DNA of 5,806 bases, taken from positions 1 through 5,806 of the forward strand of contig JAIRZP010000181.1 in assembly GCA_031267175.1 (NCBI GenBank), given 5' to 3'. Positions 1-5,708 of the stretch are shown here, piece by piece. Positions within the stretch are counted from its first letter, which is position 1; the number at the start of each line of letters is the position of its first letter. Source of the DNA: Coriobacteriales bacterium (lineage in GTDB: Bacteria > Actinomycetota > Coriobacteriia > Coriobacteriales > UBA8131). The notes below the pieces were generated by a model. That model was given only the letters and a program-made list of their open reading frames with translations. It had not been told where the DNA came from and did not search any database. The translations under genes were made by a program, and so were the position numbers.

Positions 1-794
1 GCACTTGACAGTGGGGTCATTTTCAGCCAAGGCAGTTCCTGCAGTAATCTGTTATTGCTGGCACTGTACTCCGGATCCTGTCCGTCCTTATCCAGTAAGA
101 CTATTCCAAGGTTTTTCCCGGAAATCTGGTTTACCATCTTGGCAATCTCCGTGAGTGCGATAGGTTTTCCAGAAACGAAATTATAGTCTTTATGCAGTGG
201 CTGGCTATCGAGCATCCACTCAACGAGAAGCGGAAGCGTATCGACTGGCGTAAATTCGAACTTGCACTCTCTCCTGATTGATAATGGTAAGTTGAAAATT
301 GCTTTACAGCAAAGATTGGAAATGAATTTCTTTCTCCAATCCTCGCCGACCCCAAAGATAGAAAATAGCCTGACTGTGAAGATATTTGCAACCTTACGGG
401 CGTGCTGTGTTATTACATATTTTGCAAAGCCATAGGGGTCTTCTGGAATGCTGTTTCCCACGTCTTCTTCAGAAACCATCACAATATCGTGCTTCTTGTT
501 GTATTCTGCCCCTGATGAGAAGTTGATGATTTTATCCAATTCGCCCGACAACGCTGCAATGTTAAAATACATTCTTAAATTGGTGTCCAGATCTGCAGTT
601 GCGGCTGAAAGTATGACACTTTCTATCTTGTTTTTATATATGAACCGCTTAACCGCATCATAGTCTCGCAAATCAAGAGTGTCGGAATCTGTGGCAATCA
701 GATCAAGCTTATCACTTAGATATCTCCTTATATGATGCCCAACAAAACCACGCTTGCCGCATCCAGTCAAGAGCACTCTTCCCCGATAAGCCAT
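1..794 (-). CDS. NAD-dependent epimerase/dehydratase, extended SDR family (3' end outside window)
   Basis: An open minus-strand frame runs from ATG at 794 to the window edge without a stop, giving 264 residues; the C-terminus is missing. The protein begins with a Rossmann NAD-binding segment (LLTGCGKRGFVG, residues 8-19), continues with an ILSAA strand near 61-65, a SSGAEY segment near 93-98 (likely catalytic Ser), and the catalytic YxxxK as YGFAK (121-125). RLFSIFGVGEDW (142-153) is the usual strand after the active site, and the rest is the substrate-binding part. These features fit the extended short-chain dehydrogenases that modify nucleotide-activated sugars in the cytoplasm; which sugar cannot be told. 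A GGGAG ribosome site lies upstream, and the start is one base after the previous gene's stop, so translation is probably coupled. Its AT-richness compared with the flippase suggests separate acquisition. Oddity: the glycine loop is two residues longer than the usual TGxxGFxG. Confidence 0.9.
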   Translation of the reverse strand, partial: MAYRGRVLLTGCGKRGFVGHHIRRYLSDKLDLIATDSDTLDLRDYDAVKRFIYKNKIESVILSAATADLDTNLRMYFNIAALSGELDKIINFSSGAEYNKKHDIVMVSEEDVGNSIPEDPYGFAKYVITQHARKVANIFTVRLFSIFGVGEDWRKKFISNLCCKAIFNLPLSIRRECKFEFTPVDTLPLLVEWMLDSQPLHKDYNFVSGKPIALTEIAKMVNQISGKNLGIVLLDKDGQDPEYSASNNRLLQELPWLKMTPLSS

Positions 795-795
795 T

Positions 796-1119
796 TTACG
801 CTGCTCCCTTGAAGATCTCTGCCTCCGGCCTAGCCTCGATACAAGGAGCACGAGTCGGAAGAGACTGTAGATTCGTAAAGCGCCTGAGCGGCTTAGTGGC
901 GAACAGCTTCCTAATTACTATCGCCAGCTTAGGCGCATAGGTGATCGGATAGTAGTAAAGGGATGTAATGGGGCGTTTTGTCGTGGCGTAATCACTGAGA
1001 AAACAATCAAATTCGAGCTGGGCGCTTGAAGGGTTTTTGCCGTTTTCTAGCTTTGAATCAACGGTTTGACAGTACTGTGCCCCGGCAATTCCGGCTCCGA
1101 ACACGATTACTTTCTTCAT
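796..1119 (-). CDS. Small protein of unknown function, possibly a deletion chimera in the sugar cluster
   Basis: This 107-residue frame ends in TAA one base before the epimerase start. I chose the ATG at 1119 rather than the one at 1137 because MKKVIVFGAGIAG then begins the protein and an AAGGG sits about 10 bases upstream. The first 13 residues are a textbook Rossmann start with GxGxxG (residues 8-13). The remainder does not continue as a Rossmann fold: it has an aromatic stretch (SLYYYPITYAPK, about residues 53-64), then basic and helical sequence ending in EARPEAEIFKGAA, a style seen at the C-termini of glycosyltransferases. I infer that an internal deletion joined the start of one gene to the end of another, but a genuine small protein is possible. 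A TATAAT about 47 bases upstream may drive it with the epimerase. I do not recognise a specific family. Confidence 0.55.
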   Translation of the reverse strand: MKKVIVFGAGIAGAQYCQTVDSKLENGKNPSSAQLEFDCFLSDYATTKRPITSLYYYPITYAPKLAIVIRKLFATKPLRRFTNLQSLPTRAPCIEARPEAEIFKGAA

Positions 1120-1165
1120 AGCGTCTCTGCCCTTCATGTACTACACAATCAGCAAGTCTCAACAG

Positions 1166-1171
1166 ATTATA
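1166..1171 (-). promoter_or_regulatory. Candidate -10 box upstream of the 796-1119 gene and the epimerase
   Basis: The minus strand reads TATAAT here, a perfect sigma-70 -10 hexamer, placing a transcript start near 1159 and leaving a leader of roughly 40 bases before ATG 1119. No good -35 hexamer is found 16-18 bases upstream, so this is a weak call. The box overlaps the TAA that ends the open frame at 1167-1478, meaning a new promoter may have arisen at, or survived after, the rearrangement. Confidence 0.3.
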
Positions 1172-1478
1172 CACGGTTCTCCTCCTGCACGGTGCTCCTC
1201 ACCTGGCTGGTCGCAGCCTTTGTTTGCAGGTTTTGCACATAGGCCTTGACCCTGCATATGTCACCTAGACGCTTAAGCACCTCTTCGTGCTCAACTGCTC
1301 GTGAGTGCTGGTGTCGGTAGTCTTTGCTGAAGAGGCTTTTGTGGCAGCGTACCCTTGAGAGGTTGTCTCGGGTATTGGCGACTAGCCGATTGGCTGCATC
1401 GTGAAGCCCGACATAGGATAATTCGAGAACATGACCGATGGGCGGCTGAGGGAAACAAGTGAGAGGAAGTCGACATGC
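1167..1478 (-). pseudogene. Unrecognised decayed reading frame (103 codons, no start)
   Basis: A minus-strand frame stays open from after a TAG at 1481-1479 to TAA at 1169-1167, with no ATG. Its translation looks protein-like, especially from about codon 18 (VLELSYVGLHDAANRLVAN) to codon 73 (AVEHEEVLKRLGDI), with a heptad-like helical end. The part at codons 57-74 resembles a frame near 5529-5579: QH.R.VEH.E.L..L.DI is shared, and most DNA differences fall where they leave the amino acid unchanged or similar, which indicates past coding function. I cannot name the family. It probably is the 3' part of a gene whose beginning was lost towards 1480-1770. Its direction matches the polysaccharide genes. 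Confidence 0.4.
1250..1310. repeat. Diverged repeat, copy 1 (61 bp)
   Basis: This stretch aligns with 5507-5579 in the same orientation. After a shared CCCTGCATAT, copy 2 has 12 extra bases; the 50 bases from 1261 to 1310 match copy 2 at 39 positions by eye, most differences being transitions. Both copies lie in minus-strand frames giving similar peptides, so they look like homologous gene ends and not a mobile repeat. The pair brackets the mobile-element mosaic and the flippase. Confidence 0.6.
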
Positions 1479-1772
1479 CTAGACGGGATTCGAGCATCCA
1501 GGCCACAGGCCTGCTCGAGACGAGCGGCTGGAACGGGAGCCTCCCTAGTCGTGAGAACGCTGGTGCTCAGCAAAAGAAGATATAGGGGAATCACTGCCGG
1601 TGGTAGGGGCGGCGACGTAGGCGACGCGGGCAGCCAGTCAGGCCGACGCGGGCGACGCTGCGAGCGGTACGGGCTGCCTGGATCCTCGAATTCCACAAGA
1701 ATGGCGCACAGTACGCCAAAGGAGGAAGTAGAACATATCCAAAAAGTCAGAGATGTGTTTGGAAGGTAACCT
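1479..1772. other. Stretch without a recognisable gene
   Basis: About 290 bases lie between the startless frame on the left and the first transposase fragment on the right. Several long open frames cross it on both strands, but their translations are low-complexity (Arg/Gly-rich on plus, Pro/Ser-rich on minus) and look like a by-product of GC-rich sequence. Around 1600-1680 there are short direct repeats of GACGCGGGC and a 7-base inverted pair GGCAGCC/GGCTGCC (1629-1635, 1672-1678). From about 1719 to 1767 the plus strand encodes KEEVEHIQKVRDVFGR, which could be a frameshifted extension of the neighbouring transposase fragment. Confidence 0.4.
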
Positions 1773-1981
1773 GATATTGTTACAGATGCCTTCACGCTGT
1801 TTGACGACTGGCCGCGTCGGGCAAGCCGCTGTCGCATACCTCAGGTGGTTGCGGTCAACAGGAAGGTCCGTCGTCGTCGAGACGATATTGTCGCAGCGGT
1901 GGAGTTGGGCATCAGCAATGCCCGCGCGGAAGCAATCAACAATAAGATCAAAGTGACCGTGAGAATGGGCTACGGATTCAG
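1773..1981 (+). pseudogene. ISL3-family transposase fragment, near C-terminal part
   Basis: The plus-strand frame from GAT 1773 encodes DIVTDAFTLFDDW and continues into a segment that matches the larger transposase at 2713-3549 closely: over the 50 residues from RIPQ to GYGFR, 42 are identical by my alignment. It keeps the SNARAEAINNKIK segment, which carries the catalytic Glu of the DDE triad in the ISL3 (IS204/IS1001/IS1096/IS1165) family. The rest is gone: similarity stops after the codons for GYGFR at 1981, where minus-strand recombinase sequence begins, and upstream it fades, with a probable frameshift near 1768. The DNA differs from the larger copy mostly at silent positions, so this comes from a separate, long-diverged element and not a fresh duplication. 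It cannot encode an active enzyme. Confidence 0.85.
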
Positions 1982-2350
1982 ACATCAGATGCTTGATCTC
2001 ACCTTCGCTGAAAACATATGGCTGGAACTCGTACTTTTTTACCGCAAGTATGCCTTCGGGAAGCACATAGGCCTCGATGCCCATGCGCACAAGATACTTG
2101 CCGAGACACCTGACATGCGATGTTCTGTGCGTTTGTGTAATGCGCTTCTCGCCTGGTCGCGATGCGATATAGGACTCGACGATATCTTTGGTCAGAGCGC
2201 TCGGTTTTTGACCGGACGCAACGACGAAAGAGTCGAACTGCCTGACGTTTTTTCTCCCGCGATAAACTTATAGCCCTGTAGCCTTTTATATTCGACATAA
2301 TCTGTCAGCAGATGTCCAAGGGAGCTTGAAAACCCCGTGTCAGTATTCAT
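1982..2350 (-). pseudogene. Tyrosine recombinase (phage-type integrase), N-terminal half, frameshifted and truncated
   Basis: Starting at ATG 2350, the frame encodes a typical SAM-like core-binding domain start (LLTDYVEYKRLQGYKFIAGEK), then hits a stop at 2194-2192. A shift of one base at the run of six T (2248-2253, A on the coding strand) restores a continuous protein: RQFDSFVVASGQKPSALTKD, then HRTSHVRCLGKYLVRMG, then the linker to the catalytic domain FQPYVFSEGEIKHLMSE. There homology ends abruptly at about 1982, where ISL3 transposase sequence begins on the other strand. The whole catalytic domain (Arg, HxxR, His and Tyr residues) is absent. Its start overlaps the 3' end of the recombinase at 2340-2714 by 11 bases, so the two were once translated together. 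I take it as dead; the frameshift could be a sequencing slip, but the truncation is not. Confidence 0.85.
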
Positions 2351-2714
2351 GGGAACCTCCCTCCGTATCCAGCGCGTATCGCCTCGGGCCCTCGATGTTG
2401 CTGTGCAGATAAACGGAGGTTGAAGCTGTCGAGGAGTGCCCGAGCACCGCAGAGATCACAGGCAGGGGAATCTCTGCATCAAGCATGTTGGTGGCAAGCG
2501 CATGTCTTAGCGAGTGCGGGCCTGAGCGAACGGCACCGTCTTTTGCTATGCCTTCCTGTGACATGCGCTTTCTGGAAAGCAGGTTTATTGCCCCCATGCC
2601 GGTGTAGGGGGCACGCATGCGGATGAAGACATGGTCTGTCTGGGCCTGCCTCGGGCACGCATTTGTTAGCCAGTCGGCCAAAGCCCATCCGGCATCGTCA
2701 AGGATCGGGAGCCT
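2340..2714 (-). pseudogene. Tyrosine recombinase (phage-type integrase), C-terminal catalytic part
   Basis: The minus-strand frame from about 2714 to TGA 2342-2340 encodes 124 residues of a recombinase catalytic domain. It begins at RLPILDDAGWALADWL (the strand-helix after the catalytic Lys hairpin), and has HSLRHALAT (the HxxR motif), IPLPVISAVLGHSS (helix and second His), and TSVYLH with the nucleophilic Tyr. The first catalytic Arg, the Lys and the N-terminal DNA-binding domain are missing because the gene is cut at about 2713, exactly where ISL3 transposase homology begins on the plus strand. The open frame continues to 3410 on the minus strand, but that part is the antisense of the transposase. 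It overlaps the following recombinase start (ATGA-type junction), as in elements with two or three consecutive recombinases such as Tn554 or RIT elements. With half the active site gone it should be inactive. Confidence 0.88.
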
Positions 2715-3549
2715 GTTGGTGGCAGACCACGACCGCGGCTGTCTGATATGGGCGGGAGAGGGGTACGGCAAAGACGTGCTCAACCGCTTTTTCGACGAGT
2801 TGGCCCGCGAACAGAGAAGGGCCATCGAAGTGGTCACCGCCGATGGCGCCAGGCGGATAAAGACGCCGGTCAAGAGGCGATGTCCCAATGCGAGGTGGGT
2901 GATGGGCCCCTTCCATGTCGTCAGCTGGATGAACGACGCGCTGGATGCGGTACGCCGCGAGGAGTGGCAGGTTGCCAAAAAGGCGGCCCGTGACGCCACG
3001 CCCAGGCGCGACCGGGCGGGCAGACCCGCCAAAGGCGACGAGACGTCAGTTGATGTCAAGAGACTACAGGCAACCGCCAAGGCCATCAAGGGATCCAGAT
3101 ACGCACTGGTGAAAAACCCGTGCGATCTCACCGATGCCCAAAAGGGGAAGCTGGACGAGCTCAGGCGGGTCGGCTCGCGGCTGTTTCGGGCATGGGGGCT
3201 TAAGGGGGACCTGTGCGCTGTATTCCGGGCCGATGACGCCGGTAAGGCCGAGGTGCTGTTGGCCGACTGGCTGCACCGGGCGGCATACTGCCGCATACCG
3301 CAGGCAGTTGCCGTGGAGAAGAAGGTGAGGAGGAGGCGTGAGGACATCATCGCCGCCGTTGATCTTGGCATCTCCAATGCCCGCGTGGAGGCCATCAACA
3401 ACAAGATCAAGGTGACCGTGAAGATGGGCTACGGCTTCAGGAGCACAGGCATCGCCCTGCTGATGCTCAGGTGCTCAGACGTCAAGCCGCAGCTGCCGGG
3501 AAGACCGGCCAAGGCGAAGAAGAAAAAAGCGCAGAGAAAGGCCGCCTGA
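2713..3549 (+). pseudogene. ISL3-family (IS204/IS1001/IS1096/IS1165) transposase, 5'-truncated
   Basis: From CTG 2713 the plus frame encodes about 278 residues of a DDE transposase of the ISL3 family: LLVADHDRGCLIWAGEG, VVTADGARR (second catalytic Asp region), PNARWVMGPFHVVSWMNDAL (typical ISL3 core), a variable lysine/arginine-rich insert, and GISNARVEAINNKIK with the catalytic Glu, followed by MGYGFR and a basic tail (KAKKKKAQRKAA). The zinc-binding and helix-turn-helix N-terminus and the segment with the first catalytic Asp are absent; family members are usually about 400 residues or more. Upstream of 2713 the same frame stays open to ATG 2617, but those 32 residues are antisense of the recombinase. 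No frameshifts are seen in the remaining part, so truncation is probably recent compared with the copy at 1773-1981. It could not catalyse transposition alone. Confidence 0.9.
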
Positions 3550-3573
3550 GAGATGCTGCCGGAGCGAACCTTC

Positions 3574-3598
3574 TGCCACACAAACCACCGAAGGCTCA
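3574..3598 (+). mobile_element. Candidate right end of the ISL3 element
   Basis: Twenty-five bases after the transposase stop the sequence reads TGCCACACAAACCACCGAAG followed by GCTC. ISL3 elements usually finish shortly after the transposase with an inverted repeat whose outer end resembles GGCTCTTC (here GAGCC plus TTCGG on the opposite strand). The fit is approximate, and no matching left end exists in the window because the 5' part of the element is gone, so the boundary is tentative. Confidence 0.35.
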
Positions 3599-3621
3599 TA
3601 ATAAAGGGAACGCGGCTATCC

Positions 3622-3801
3622 CTAGAGAGGCCAAAGCAGCCTCAAAGAAACAGACATGAGCTTCTCGCGCAGGAAATCCTTGCGGCCTTCCTCGAAGAGC
3701 CTAATGAAGTCGAGAAGGATAGGCTCCTGTTGGTCGCGGAGTACCGACAGTCGCTTTCAGACAGGCTCCGCCTGCTTGGCGACAGGGAGTTCACCGCAGG
3801 C
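3622..3801 (-). pseudogene. Unrecognised broken minus-strand gene remnant downstream of the flippase
   Basis: A minus-strand frame between stops at about 3804 and TAG 3624-3622 is broken only by TGA at 3759-3757. The 44 codons after that stop translate to a convincing protein segment: KRLSVLRDQQEPILLD, then FIRLFEEGRKDFLREKLMSV. Codon third positions are rich in G and C, as in the flippase, which supports past coding. The 14 codons before the stop (GELPVAKQAEPV) may belong to the same protein. Direction and position match the polysaccharide genes, so this may be the remnant of a glycosyltransferase or another cluster gene cut by the ISL3 element that ends near 3598; the family is not recognised. 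Confidence 0.4.
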
Positions 3802-3871
3802 TTACCTCTGCGCCACCGTCTGCTCTTTCGAGTCCTAGTGCTGCGCGGAGCGTTCTAGAGGCCGTGCAAGC

Positions 3872-5311
3872 TTACGAAATCTTATGCCTTGTCGCAAGTG
3901 CCGCCCTGACCTGCCCGCGAAACAACCAAGCAGCGAGCAGACAAAGGGCTGCATAGGCAATGAACGCAACAAGGCCGTCGAGGATTATGTTGGTCACGAT
4001 AAAGGCAACCGTTAGTATGATCTCAACAACAACAGGAGCGAGCAACGCAGGTTGCGACACAGACTCCGCTCTCCTCGCTATCAAGAGCTCCGCAAAAACC
4101 GTAAGTGCTCCTGCTGCCACCGATGCGCTAATGACCGCCCACATAAGCTCATGGAACACAAAGACGCTGAACGTGGCGACCAAAATCGCAAAGATGACAC
4201 CACCGATGTTTGCAGCCAACATAACGCGCTCTTTCCTCAACACCTTGAGGTAGGTATTGATCAAAACGGACGACTTGCCTTGGAATACAATCAACGGCAA
4301 AAGGAACATCAGATAGCGTAGTGGCTCGGCATAATTTGGAAGCCACCAGCACATAACTGCATAGAGCGGCTGGTAGAGCAGCAACGTGCTCAAGAGAAGG
4401 AGAGTTAAGGGAATATTCAGAAGAACGTAGATGCTCGAAACCCTGTCGGACTCAAGGTGCCTGAGCATGGGGAAGAGAAACTGAGCAACTGAAGAGAACA
4501 GAAGGAGGACAAAGCTGCAAACATTGAAGGCAAGTCCCACCTGCCCGAACACGACCACGCCCCATTCCATCTCGATACAGAACCGGACAACACCGACCAC
4601 CAGTATGCCCGCAAGATTGGCACCCAACAGAATTAGGCCCACGGAGATGTTCCGGAAACCCTCCCTCAGCATCTCCGGGAACGGAACCGTCCGCGCAAGC
4701 AGCACCTCCCTGCACGTCGCACAGGCGTAGGCTAGAGCGACCAGCTTCGCGCACAGATCGGCCAGAAGGAAGAGCGCAAAGTCCCTAGCCCCGAGCAGAA
4801 GAGCGAGCACCACAAGAACGAGGAAGACCGCCTTCTCCAACAGCAGCGACCACGAGAACTCCTTGAACCGGCAGGTCGCCTGCAGGAGATATTGGAGATG
4901 GGAGTAGGGCAGAAAGATCACCATCTGAGCCATGAAGCCGATGAGGACGAGGGTCTTCCCCGGCTCTGACACAGTGAGCCATACGATCAAAGAGAGTGCA
5001 ACAAGACCTACCAGCTGAAGCATGTTGAGAAACAGCAGCTGGGACTTCATCAGCGGCCTGTCCAGCGCGTCGTAGTCCTGGCCGGCGTAGCGGAGGATCA
5101 TGCCGTCCTGCAGCCCCAGATGGAAGAACCCGATAAAGGAGGTGTAGAACACGTACAGCTGCCACAGGCCGAACTGGTACTCGCTGACAAGTTTGGGCAG
5201 GAGAAGAATAAGCGCAGCGCTGGTCACGGCGCTGAAGCTGTTAGCGATGACCACCTGGCTTGCCGTCTTTATCGCAGACTTCACAAAGGGTCGTACACCT
5301 CCCTCACGCAT
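3872..5311 (-). CDS. wzx: Wzx-type polysaccharide flippase (O-antigen/capsule repeat-unit transporter)
   Basis: This intact gene encodes up to 479 residues with about 14 hydrophobic segments (roughly 20-40, 45-65, 92-112, 118-140, 158-175, 178-200, 222-245, 252-282, 295-315, 330-345, 365-385, 388-412, 425-443, 446-465). Length, segment count, the N-terminal NSFSAVTSAALILLLPKLVS stretch and Gly/aromatic pattern after it (FGLWQLYVFYTSF) fit the polysaccharide-export branch of the MOP superfamily, which flips undecaprenyl-linked repeat units across the inner membrane. No ribosome site precedes ATG 5311, but GGGAGG lies 13 bases before the in-frame GTG at 5284, so translation may really start there and give 470 residues. 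It lies in the same direction as the rfbF remnant and the epimerase. Gene symbols for flippases vary between clusters; wzx denotes function only. Confidence 0.88.
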   Translation of the reverse strand: MREGGVRPFVKSAIKTASQVVIANSFSAVTSAALILLLPKLVSEYQFGLWQLYVFYTSFIGFFHLGLQDGMILRYAGQDYDALDRPLMKSQLLFLNMLQLVGLVALSLIVWLTVSEPGKTLVLIGFMAQMVIFLPYSHLQYLLQATCRFKEFSWSLLLEKAVFLVLVVLALLLGARDFALFLLADLCAKLVALAYACATCREVLLARTVPFPEMLREGFRNISVGLILLGANLAGILVVGVVRFCIEMEWGVVVFGQVGLAFNVCSFVLLLFSSVAQFLFPMLRHLESDRVSSIYVLLNIPLTLLLLSTLLLYQPLYAVMCWWLPNYAEPLRYLMFLLPLIVFQGKSSVLINTYLKVLRKERVMLAANIGGVIFAILVATFSVFVFHELMWAVISASVAAGALTVFAELLIARRAESVSQPALLAPVVVEIILTVAFIVTNIILDGLVAFIAYAALCLLAAWLFRGQVRAALATRHKIS

Positions 5312-5376
5312 TTGATGTCAACATAGCCACAGCAGTGACAATCGCTTAGTTTCAGTTCTGTCCTACCGGCAGAAGC

Positions 5377-5410
5377 AGCCTCCTATTATATCCATTTTCG
5401 TATGGAGGCT
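5377..5410. repeat. Inverted repeat, 7-base arms, upstream of the flippase
   Basis: AGCCTCC at 5377-5383 is matched by its exact reverse complement GGAGGCT at 5404-5410, with a 20-base AT-rich centre. The centre holds the TATAAT at 5390-5385 (minus strand). It could be an operator or a hairpin; without a T-run it is not a convincing terminator. Confidence 0.35.
5385..5390 (-). promoter_or_regulatory. Candidate -10 box upstream of the flippase
   Basis: The minus strand reads TATAAT, which would start a transcript near 5378 with a leader of about 70-95 bases before the flippase. The -35 region at the proper distance is poor (near GAAGCC), so the call rests on the hexamer and location alone. 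If real, the flippase has its own promoter separate from rfbF. Confidence 0.25.
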
Positions 5411-5506
5411 TCCCTGGACACCTGTTTGGAGCTTCGCCTGATTCCTCACTGAAAGAGCGACGATGCGGGCGGGGAGTTCGATTGGGCTGTTGCTACAAAC
5501 TACATA

Positions 5507-5579
5507 CCCTGCATATTACGAAGAATATGTCAGCCAGATGCTCAAGCATTTCTTTATGCTCAACTACTCTTGGGTGCTG
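5507..5579. repeat. Diverged repeat, copy 2 (73 bp)
   Basis: This matches 1250-1310 in the same orientation, 39 of 50 positions over 5530-5579 by eye plus a common CCCTGCATAT. It contains 12 extra bases (5517-5528), a multiple of three, that create a small inverted repeat ATATT-ACGAAG-AATAT (5513-5528). On the minus strand it encodes QHPRVVEHKEMLEHLADI. Confidence 0.6.
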
Positions 5580-5708
5580 CTTAAAGTAAGCGTCAAATCG
5601 TGCGGCCCAAGTACGTCCTAGCGAAGCCGCGCAGGTCGTTGAGCGCAAACAGCCGGTTGTCCTTGACTCCTTGCGCTTGCCAACGACAGCCTCGCGTCCC
5701 TGCGCCCC

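Larger units (their letters stand above)
5312..5708. other. Region without an intact gene between the rfbF end and the flippase
   Basis: About 400 bases separate the cytidylyltransferase stop from the flippase. In the minus direction the frame following the rfbF TGA stays open for 71 codons to TAG 5495-5493; its latter half (RFDAYFKQHPRVVEHKEMLE, then HLADI) resembles codons 50-74 of the frame at 1167-1478. No start codon fits it. Another frame (5593-5787) is mainly out-of-frame rfbF. The rest (5312-5490) shows a candidate -10 box and an inverted repeat but no recognisable gene. The sequence looks like the scar of a deletion or replacement. Confidence 0.5.

Noticed and set aside
131..663. Two short open frames over the epimerase
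   Set aside because: They lie within the longer, motif-bearing epimerase frame, which has no stop because it runs off the window edge.
1331..1346. Possible left end of the ISL3 element (GAGGCTTTTGTGGCAG resembles the right-end sequence)
   Set aside because: Only a partial match in a stretch that reads as coding on the minus strand, and too far from any transposase 5' end.
1590..1680. Clustered GACG/GGGC repeats as a possible CRISPR or origin
   Set aside because: Repeat units are under ten bases and irregularly spaced; nothing like an array with spacers or a set of binding boxes is present.
1766..1783. Inverted repeat GTAAC/GTTAC with an 8-base loop
   Set aside because: Five-base arms are expected by chance and no T-run or neighbouring gene gives it a role.
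1382..1837. Minus-strand frame of 151 codons and the overlapping plus-strand frame at 1431-1769
   Set aside because: Low-complexity Pro/Ser/Arg-rich or Gly/Arg-rich translations in GC-rich sequence; the left part conflicts with the better frame at 1167-1478 and the right part is antisense of the transposase fragment.
3605..3623. Hairpin AGGGA/TCCCT next to the ISL3 end
   Set aside because: Short arms and no T-run; not a supportable terminator.
3553..3858. Plus-strand open frame of 101 codons after the transposase
   Set aside because: Its translation is less protein-like than the antisense frame at 3622-3801, it starts within the probable IS end, and it runs against the cluster direction.
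3960..5165. Many open frames on both strands inside the flippase gene
   Set aside because: All are shadows of the long membrane-protein frame and show no independent domain or start signal.
5316..5321. TTGACA on the minus strand just before the flippase ATG, as a -35 box
   Set aside because: No -10 hexamer occurs 16-18 bases downstream, and the position would put the transcript start at or inside the gene.
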